This document shows, piece after piece, positions 55,819 through 64,000 of a stretch of 64,000 nt of DNA; within the stretch, counting starts at the first letter, position 1; each line of letters begins with the position of its first letter. The notes below the pieces were generated by a model, which was not told the DNA's origin, did no database searches, and saw only the letters and a list, made by a program, of their open reading frames with translations. A program made the translations under genes and the position numbers. Source of the stretch: Nelumbo lutea (taxonomy: Eukaryota > Streptophyta > Magnoliopsida > Proteales > Nelumbonaceae). The DNA is taken from contig JAKGHH010000002.1 of the NCBI GenBank assembly GCA_022828595.1, positions 87,636,076 through 87,700,075 of the forward strand. Direction: 5' to 3'.

Positions 55819-57692
55819 TGAAAGGATGGGAGATCCATCATATGGATAACTGAACCCTGCTGGAAGGTTTGGCGAAATTTCAAAAATTTCTTTACTCCCA
55901 TCCGGGAATCCTATTCCCAAGTTAGAAAGCTGCATTTTCAAGGTTCGTTGTTGTAACCAAACCAGACCAAATCTGAAACCAAAATTAGGGAGGGATATAC
56001 CTGATACAAAATCCATGCAAAAAGCTCCTCCCAACGTAGGTTTTCACACCAAAAGAGTGTACCAAATCCTCCCTCCACTAAAGATGACACAGCTTAGGAT
56101 GAGGCAGGATTAGCAGGTAAATCTTCACCAAGAACTTGTGATTCTTCAACAAGAATCGAATGGGGTAGTGAGTACAACTTCAAAATTGTTTCTTCTAGCA
56201 AGAAACCATATCAAAATCAAATCTTGATCAGATTCAAGAACTAGAGATCGAACAGGGTAGGGCGGCACGAGAAAGAAGAAAAAGAACTGAAGGCAAGGCC
56301 AGTCTAACTGATTTGTCTTCTCTTTATGTTTTGTGTGCGTCTTTTTCAGGTCCACCCTACTCTTATTTATAGCCTTAAAGAGACAACATTCTAATATCAT
56401 TAGGAGTTTCTTGATCCAAATCTTTATTTGGATCTGGACTCTTTAAGTGATAAGGATAACCCTTATCTTATCTGTAGATAAAGATCAACTATTCCTAATG
56501 AAATTAGGAGTTCCTTGATCAAAATCTTTATTTGGATCTGGACTCTTTAAGTGGATAAGAGTTACCCTCTTATCCTTATCTGCTGATCCAAACCCATATC
56601 TGCCCCTATTTAATTAATCCAATTAACCCAGTTCAAAATTGGCTCTCTTTGTATGGCGTGGGACCCTATCATTGATCTACACATCAGCCACATGGGTTTG
56701 GCCTAGCCTCTGTTACAAGGCCTAGCTGAATTCACTGCTGAATACAGTGAACCCCTAAGTCCATCACTATGGTCTCTTAATGGGCCCAACATTCACTCTA
56801 AATGGGCCTTGGGTCCAACCATCTTATGAAGGCCCAAGGACTGTGGGCAGATGCAAGATTAGCCCATCAGGTATAACCCTCAATGGTGTTACACTTAACC
56901 TCTTCGCCCTTAATGGTCAAACATTGCCCGACAAGAGAGGACCTCTCCCTCAGTTGCAAGGTATAGTGGTGCACTCTCTACTCACATGGATCCTAGGAAT
57001 AGAAACCTTTTGCAAACATTGAAACCATAATATATATTAGTATATCTCTATATAAATATATTTTGCAAAACCAAATTTCAAACACATTTGAAATCCACAG
57101 TTGGTAGTTTAGGTTTCCATCGGAGAGAGTGCATTATCTCGATTATTCACTTTGTCCGACAAAGGGGCTGATCCTGTCCTTATGATCACCCACTCAAATG
57201 AATTCTCAGACTGTCCCAACATACCCCCAGGTTTTGTCCCCTTCTAAGGATCTCACTGATTGGCACATCAAAGACATCCCAATCTGACATCTAGTGTAGT
57301 ATCATAGTCGAGTCTAGGGGTCAGGTGTAACATTCCAGTTTTGCCCATCTATCTCCAAGGTCTAGGGCAATACTAGAATTTTGGTCCAGTTTAGGGTTTC
57401 AAGAAAACCCACACTACATGTACCTAAGATCTCACCTAGGCAGCTGAGACAACCTACCCCAACCAACTTGGTAGTACATCAGTGTCAGCCTTGGCAGGAT
57501 AAATCTCCCCAGATCTATACAATTGTTGTGAAGATTCTAAACTAACACGAGTCTCATGTGTGTCCAATTTAAGGGTATTACACAAAAGCACACCATAATA
57601 ACATGAATCAAATATATACTGTACTCATTTACAAAAAAAATGTCATAATGTACATCATGCTGATTGGAGCTAAGGGCATATACTGTCTAACG
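55819..57692 (-). repeat. Copia-B3 3' LTR
   Basis: A minus-strand LTR of 1874 bp whose plus-strand ends are TGAAAGGATGGGAGATCC and ACTGTCTAACG. The last base pair is CG where CA is expected. It carries the palindrome series at about 56395-56560 (CTAATATCATTAGGAG, GATCCAAATCTTTATTTGGA and others). A weak TATTTATAG lies near 56365 in the minus-strand promoter position. Confidence 0.9.
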
Positions 57693-57704
57693 GCTCCCAC
57701 TTGC
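57693..57704 (-). other. Copia-B3 polypurine tract
   Basis: The minus strand reads GCAAGTGGGAGC, identical to that of Copia-B1, directly adjoining the 3' LTR. Confidence 0.85.
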
Positions 57705-57735
57705 ACTTAGGTCCAATAGGGTATAAGCCAGAGTC

Positions 57736-60700
57736 GCATACTTTTCACATGTTTCTTGAACACTTTCTATGTTAGTGGCTGAATGAACTTCTTCATCCAT
57801 ATGGCTTCCTTAGCAGGTTCACTTGCGACAATGTACTTGGCCTCGGTTATGGAATCTACAGTGGACCCTTGTTTGCTGCTTTTCCAACTAACTGCACAGG
57901 AACCCATCGTAAAGATGTATCTAGATGTAGATTTTTTATCATCCGAGTCTGACTGGAAATTGGTATTGGTATACCCAAGGATCTGTAGTAAACTACCATC
58001 GAATACCAAACAAAAATCTTTTGTCCTTCAAAGGTATTTTAGTATTGTCCTGGGTTAGACTAGTATCTACATACCACACTCACAACCTGAGCAATGTTTG
58101 GCCGAGTGCATAGCATGACACACAAGACGCCCCCTACGGTAGAGGCATAGGGAACTTCCTTCATGTCCTCAATCTCCTCAAGTGTCTGGGGAGACATACC
58201 CTTGGAGAGAGTGAGTTCATGCCTGAAAGGAACATTTCCTTTTTGGAGTTCTCCATATTGTATCTCTTGAATATATCTTGTCAATGTAAGTAGATTGGTC
58301 CTATTATCCTCTTCGATCTATCTCTATAGAGTCGAAGTCTTAAGATATAAGAGGCTTCTCCAAGATCTTTCATGGAGCATTGCTGCGAAAGCCATACTTT
58401 CACCGTAATCAACATTCCTACATCATTTCGAACGAGTAGAATGTCGTTTACATACAGAACCAAGAACATAACCTTATCCCCACTGGTCTTCCTGTAAGCA
58501 CAGGGCTCATCCGGATTCTGCTCAAAATCAAATTGTTTGATAGTAGAGTCAAACCAGATGTTCCAGCTCCTAGAAGCTTGCATAAATACATATATGGATC
58601 GATTCAGTTTACATACCATGTGCTTTTTACCTGCAGCTATAAAACCTTGTGGTTGCTGCATATAGAAATCTTCAGTAAGATCTCCATTCAAGAATGCAGT
58701 TTTGACATCCATTTGCCAAATCTCATAGTCATGGTATGCTGCTATAGCTAGCAGGATACTAATGGATTTAAGCATGGGCGAAAAGGTTTCCTCATAATCG
58801 ATTCCTTCTTTTTGAGTGTACCCTTTCGCTGCATGACGAGACTTGTAGGTCTCAACCTTACCATCGGGGCCCTTCTTCCTCTTATAGATCCATTTGCAAC
58901 TAATTGCTTTTACCCTAGGGGGCAGATCAAGTAGAGTCCAGACTCCATTGGTCTTCATTGAGTCCATCTCATCTCTCATGGCATCTACCCACTTCAAGGA
59001 ATTTATGTCGAACATAACTTTCGTATAAGCCACGAGATCCTCGTCACTGGTCGTGGCTTCCACAAAGTAACTTTCTTGGTCATAGCCGTAACGAACTAGA
59101 GGCCTGGATGCCCAGGTAGATCTCCTAGGTTGGTTATTAACTGGAGATCGTGGAACATTTCCTGCTACCCCTGAGCTCTCCTCATCAAGAACAACTTCTT
59201 GACGATGATTGTTCAGGATGTAATCTTCCTCCAAGAAATGGGCATTTTGACTACAGAATAGTTTTTTCTCTCTTGGGTCATAGAATAAATACCCTACAGA
59301 GCCTTTTAGGTAACCTACAAATAAGCAATGACTGGTCTTAGATTCCAATTTGTCAGCATTTATTATTTTAATATGTGTCAGACAACTCCAAATCTTCAAG
59401 TGTTTTACACTTGGTTTCTTACCGGTCCAAAGCTCATAGGGAGTTTTCAGAACTGATTTGGTTGGAATCTGGTTCAACACGTATACCATAGTCTCTAATG
59501 CATAACCCCAAAAGGATGTAGGTAATTCTGAGTGTACGATAAGTGATCGGACCATATCTAATAAAGTCCACTTCCTCCTTTCTGACACACCATTTAATTG
59601 TGGTATAGAAGGAGGAGCTAATTGTGATACTATCCCATTTTTCTTTAAGTAGTCCCTGAATTTGTTCTCCCAAACTATTTCTCAACATCTTGCCTAAACT
59701 CTTTGAAATTCTCAAAGGATTCAAACTTGTGTCTCATTAGTTACACGTAACCATACTAAGAGTGATCATCGGTAAATGTAATGAAATAAACATTCTGGTT
59801 ATGTGTCCTAACATTCATGGGACCACATACATCAGTATGTATAAGGTCAAACATGCCTATTGATCTTTCAAGCTTACTATTAAATGGTCATTTCGTAATC
59901 TTACCTTGAAGGCAAGGTTCACAAGTTGGAAGATTTTCTACAATTAGAGAATCCAAAGGACCATCATTTACCAACCTAGTGGTATGATCTATGTTAATGT
60001 AGCCAAGTCCATAATGCCATAGGCACGTGGGATTAACTGTATCACGAGTTCTTTTCTTGGGGTTATTATCCAACATAGTTTTGGTTATATTTCTTTCTAG
60101 AGAAGGATGGAGAACATAAAGACCATTCTCAAGTTCTCCATATGCGAGGAATTTGTTATTCCTTTTGATAATAATCACATTACTAAAAAGAACAGAATAA
60201 CCATCCGCACAATGTTTTGAAACAGAAATCAAATTTCTTCTCAAATTGGGTACATAAAGACAATATTTTAATGTAATTATTCCTTCTCTGAAATACAACT
60301 CTACAGTTCATATGGCTGTTGTTGCAACGCTTGAAGAAGTCCCAAGTAAAGAATCATTTCTTCGTCACTAAGTCTTCTACTTGTCCGAAACCCCTGCAAT
60401 GTATTACATGCATGAGTAGAAACCCTAGAGTCAATATACCAAGAAACAGAAGTGACCAACATATTGGTCTCTATGACAAAGGATTCAAAATTGCCTTATT
60501 TCTTGGTCTCCAGGTACTGAGTACAGTTCCTCTTCCAGTGGTCGGTCTGCTTATAGAAGTGATAGGCATCTAATGCTTTGTCCTTCTTCTGCTTTTTAGG
60601 CTTGCTAGTTTTCTCTGAGGTTTTTTCTTTTCCTTCTTCTTCTTCTTACCCAATTTTCCACCTTCAACAAGCATGGCTATGGGCTCATCCTTCTTTATCA

Positions 60701-61249
60701 TTTCTTTGTCCCTCTGCAACAAATTGTTGAGTTCCTGAAGGCTAACATTTATCTTGTTCATATTGTAATTCATTATGAACTGATTGAAGGAAGGAAGAAA
60801 ATAGTTCAAGATGACATCAGCTTTGGTGACATGATCTAGCCCAGATCCAAGAGTCTTCAATTCATTGATGTACCCCATCATCTTAAGACAATGGTCATTA
60901 ACTAGTTGGGTCTTGGACATTTGTGTAGTCATAAACTGCTTTAGGACCTTCTGACGAGTAGAACGATTTTTCTCTTCATACATGGTCCTTAGACTATCCA
61001 TGATATCCTTTGACACTTTGATCTGATCAAACTGCATCAGGCAAGAGAGATTTTCTCTTATCATTCATGATATTCCCTCCTGTAAGCCTCAGAAGCCCTA
61101 TCACCCAGACGATCTGGTACAACGTTCTTAGCAACTTTGTCCAATTTCTCGAATGTCAGAACCAGCATAAGGTTATAAAACCAGTCAGCGTAATTTGGGC
61201 CCTTAAACTTATTATCGTCCAACAGTTTGGCAAATTGTCCGTTTGCCAT
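57736..61249 (-). pseudogene. Copia-B3 gag-pol polyprotein (inactivated)
   Basis: gag starts MANGQFAKLLDDNKFKGP at 61249. The zinc knuckle near 60530-60580 reads YHFYKQTDHWKRNC, so its first two Cys are both Tyr. The protease site is IDSRVS where Copia-B1 has IDSGAS. Pre-integrase and integrase fragments cover 59434-60298. One long open stretch (58281-59588, 435 codons) joins the integrase end to RT and has [33 protein letters not shown] and a catalytic box LYVND instead of YVDD. RNase H (57767-58009) has TNTNFQSDSDDKKSTSRYIF. It then jumps from MKKFI to QPLT and the final KVFKKHVKS-like segment, with about 200 bp including the CDNNGA motif deleted. The Trp and Gln codons that are stops in Copia-B1 are intact here. 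Confidence 0.93.
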
Positions 61250-63002
61250 TTTTTATAAAAGGCAAAGCAAATATTAGTCCACAACCTGATTTGGTTCATG
61301 TTATTTACATAGATTTGGCTTTTAATCTATGTTTCATTTCCATTTATTCATCTCTGAGATTTTCCTCCTATCTCAGTGACGGAGACTGCAGACTGTCTCT
61401 GAAAATGTGGAAAACCACATAGTGTGCATGGAGCCAACTGTTTCAGCTACATAACCCCACCACCTTCTGTGAAGGATTACATCCACTCATCTCATGAGCT
61501 TTCCCTTTGGCCTTTGTCAAAAAAGGTTCATTGCCATTTTAGGTTAAACCTTTCTGTCTAGTGAGTGCTTACCCATCATATTTGTGAACGCCAAAGTACC
61601 ATGAGAGAGACTACCATTTTGGATAGGCCCCTCCCACATCGGTTTGTAACGCCCCTATCATCTTATGAAACAATCCAATAAATCCAACAACAAATGGATA
61701 GCCAAATTTTATGGTGCATCTCCTCATTACTGAAGGACTCATCTTCATTCTAATGATGGAAGGCCTTTAGAGAGTTCATCATATGAATCTCCCTATCACA
61801 TGCACTCATATTTCAGTGGAGGGAACAAAATATTATGCCCTAGTTTTATTTAGGTCAAACCAAAGTGGCTCCCACTAACTTTTTCAAAGTCAGATTCAAA
61901 TGGGCCCTAAACGGCTTGGGTTACGCACGGTTCCTTTTGGGGAGGAAGCTGATGTGAGGCCCATCAAACGGGGAGATCACCCAATGATCTTATGGACACC
62001 ATGGCAATGATGTGCATTCAGCCATGGTGTGCAAAAGAACCACTATCAAATTAGCATGGGCCAAGTGCTTATGCCTCATGTATATAGCACATCACACATC
62101 CATACATCACATGCATGAAACAAATTGATCAAATAAATTAAAATATCTATGAAACCCTAAATTAATTAGATTAAATCAGTATTAGCCCAACAGAGCCCAT
62201 AATGTTATCATATAACATTATCTAGGTACATGGGTTGTACTACAAAAAGCAGTTTGGCCCATGTAGCTAAATTAGGGCTGATTTATCATATTAAAACTAG
62301 GTTTTTAAAGAGGTGGGTCAAATTAAAACTTGAAGTGGGCCATTAACCCTCTGGCCTAAATCAATTTTGGGTTAGAAAAACCAACCCCATCGAACCAACA
62401 ATTTGGTCCAACCAGTTTGGACCAAATCTAGTACAAATTGGCCCATGTTTTGGTGTCTAGTTTAGGATTTTATTCAAGAATAATGATCTGAAAAAGAAAT
62501 TAATTCAAGATAATCAAATTATGAAGAAAACAAAATCAGAGGGATGCACTATGATTTTCTTAGACATCCTACAAACCTGCAAATAATAAGTAATCGCAGA
62601 TTGTAGAATCGATATTTGCAAAATTGCAGATCATAGAATTTCTTACTACAAAATCTTCTTCTCCTCTGTTGCGCACTCCAACAATCTCCAAATACATCAC
62701 GTCAAATTCCTATATAATTTGTCTAAAAAATAGAAAAAAAATATTTACAAACCAAATTGAATAGAAAAGAAATCGGAGGGTGTGCCATTCTTGGCACCAA
62801 AAAGATTCGATCTCCATCACATGTGCATCCCAAATATTCAAGAAACATTCACAAAACAAATCTATAAATATGACAGACTAATAAAGATTTATTTTCCAGA
62901 TCATCCGCCCATAATCTGGGAACCAATTCTTAGAAATAACACTAACATCGCAAATCAAGTAGAACACCTTTTGCCCATTTGCACAGATTCAGATCTGGTC
63001 TA
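61250..63002 (-). other. Copia-B3 leader
   Basis: Inverted counterpart of the Copia-B1 leader, with no ORF of note. Near 63000 GATCTGGTC adjoins TTCAAGATCGAATAGGGTAG, which belongs to LTR sequence matching 56185 onward. The primer site and about 370 bp of the LTR end are therefore deleted. Confidence 0.8.
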
Positions 63003-63289
63003 ATTTGGTTCAAGATCGAATAGGGTAGGGCAGCAAGAGCAGGAAGAAAAAGAACTGAAAGCAAGATCAGTCTAACTGAGTTGTCTTCTCTTTGTGTTTT
63101 GTGTGTGTCTTTTCTAGGTCTGCCCTGCTCTCTACTTATAGCCTTAAAGAGACAACCTCCTAATCTGATTAGGAGTCTCTTGATCCAAATCTTTATTTGG
63201 ATATTGACTCTTTAAGTGATAAGGATAATCCTTATCTTATCTACAGATAAAGATCAACTTATTCCTAATCGAATTAGGAGTTCCCTGAT
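63003..63289 (-). repeat. Copia-B3 5' LTR fragment
   Basis: Matches 56185-56510 of the 3' LTR (AGAAAAAGAACTGAA, TAACTGAGTTGTCTTCTCTT, the CTCCTAAT/ATTAGGAG palindromes). It stops at GAGTTCCCTGAT, where a new TG-starting sequence begins. Confidence 0.85.
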
Positions 63290-64000
63290 TGATGAGACTA
63301 AAAAGTACCCTATTTTTATCCCCAAATATTCACTCCTTTTCAATATTTTAGCACTTAATTGGACTCAGACTCTTGTATTTCGGTTCAGGGAAAGCAAGAA
63401 GGCGATTGGAAGAAAAGAAGGTTAATTGGATGATTTTGCATAGTTTCGGCACCATTCAGTAATCTAGGTATAACTCTCTATTCCGTACTCCTATTTGGAT
63501 AATTCAAGATGCTATGGAAAGATGAGGGATAGGCCCACAACTTTTATGTTTTGGGTTTTGACAGATTTGGTCCGCATCGAAGACACAATTAGGCCCAAAT
63601 TTGGAGCAAGTTCACAGCAAAGCCCATTTCACAACTAAAGCCCAATTCGCAGTAGCCCAAGTTATTAAAGCAGCTTAGCTCGAATTCAAGAGACAAGAGT
63701 CTCAATCTCGAATGTAATCTCTAGAAAGAAAGTCTTATCAGATTTAAATTTTGAATGTACTCCTAGAAAGATAAGATGATTGAGATTAGATCACTAGATA
63801 AGAGATAGAATAGGGTTAGTTCAAAATAGATAAGGACTTTCTTAATTGAGGTTAATCTCCTAAAAGGAGTTGGAAAACAGCCCTCTTCCTCAGCTATATA
63901 AAGGGGGGGGGGGGGACTAGCTTCAGGCATCAATTGAAAAGTTCATCAATCAAGCATCAAGCAACTCGATCAATCAAGGAAGATCAATTTGGCCTTCTGA
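63290..64000 (+). mobile_element. Probable start of another LTR retrotransposon
   Basis: TGATGAGACTAAAAAGTACC begins exactly where the Copia-B3 LTR homology ends and is unlike any other sequence in the window. About 600 bp downstream is CTATATAAAGG (63894-63904) with a run of 13 G (63903-63915). An AT-rich region rich in ATCAATCAAG-like words follows to the window end. A TG start followed by a TATA box at this distance fits the U3/R of a plus-strand LTR. The rest lies outside, so the superfamily is unknown. If correct, CTGAT (63285-63289) should be its target duplication. Confidence 0.55.
63895..63902 (+). promoter_or_regulatory. TATA box in the right-edge LTR
   Basis: TATATAAA next to a homopolymer of 13 G on the plus strand. 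It is the only clear core-promoter signal in the last 700 bp. Confidence 0.55.

Larger units (their letters stand above)
55819..63289 (-). mobile_element. Copia-B3: minus-strand Copia-B element inserted in Copia-B2 gag
   Basis: The left end is a 3' LTR (55819-57692), followed by polypurine tract, RNase H, RT, integrase, protease, gag and leader in minus orientation. At 63003 the leader joins LTR sequence, skipping the primer site and the LTR end. The 5' LTR is then interrupted at 63290 by another LTR element, so the outer end and the right target duplication are outside the window. The candidate left duplication is ACCAT (55814-55818). The copy is inactive. Confidence 0.9.

Noticed and set aside
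58281..59588. 435-codon frame as a host gene
   Set aside because: It is the integrase-RT part of Copia-B3, with standard copia motifs and LTR element context.

Overview
The window looks like plant nuclear DNA, probably from an angiosperm with a large, repeat-rich genome. There is no bacterial-style gene organisation. Almost everything recognisable is a transposable element: Ty1/copia and Ty3/gypsy LTR retrotransposons, CACTA (En/Spm) remnants, a LINE RNase H scrap and a MITE. Plant-type fragments with introns (cytokinin-activating LOG, family 1 beta-glucosidase, RCC1/UVR8-like) lie among them. I see no intact host gene and no tRNA, rRNA or CRISPR array. Every coding region found is broken.

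Layout. 1-1910 is unassigned. 1916-7995 is a complete minus-strand copia element (here Copia-A) with a perfect CCAAT target duplication. 8001-10051 holds CACTA-like terminal repeats and an RCC1-repeat exon. 10052-24609 appears to be one old minus-strand gypsy element (Gypsy-C). Its two LTRs flank a putative CACTA element carrying unrelated gene fragments (10509-17646), an antisense extra ORF (18058-19879), and an integrase gene split by a solo LTR. 24674-24801 is a MITE. 24842-26443 is another degraded solo LTR.

A single copia family (Copia-B, LTRs of about 1.9 kb) supplies nine LTR copies in the window. One copy is a full-length plus-strand element (28368-37928, AGAAC duplication). There are two solo LTRs with target duplications (11787-13717 and 20694-22615), a nested pair of elements after 41478, and fragments. 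A multi-exon CACTA TNP1-like pseudogene lies at 38471-41161.

41478 to the right edge is a nest. An old Copia-B element (5' LTR 41478-43291) received a 10.2 kb insertion in its leader (45197-55422). That insertion is a tandem array of five LTRs and four short non-coding internal regions of a gypsy-type element (Gypsy-D), whose LTRs are built largely from three different minisatellites. The same Copia-B element was then hit in its gag gene by a minus-strand Copia-B element (55819 onward). The 5' LTR of that element is in turn interrupted at 63290 by yet another LTR that runs off the window.

The most unusual items are the five-LTR Gypsy-D array with minisatellite LTRs, the row of five short palindromes just upstream of the Copia-B TATA box, the cluster of unrelated gene fragments beside CACTA-like termini, and the gypsy remnant in which gag is joined to integrase and an ORF runs antisense downstream of pol. 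The PBS and leader of the coding gypsy remnant resemble those of the non-coding array, which suggests related lineages.
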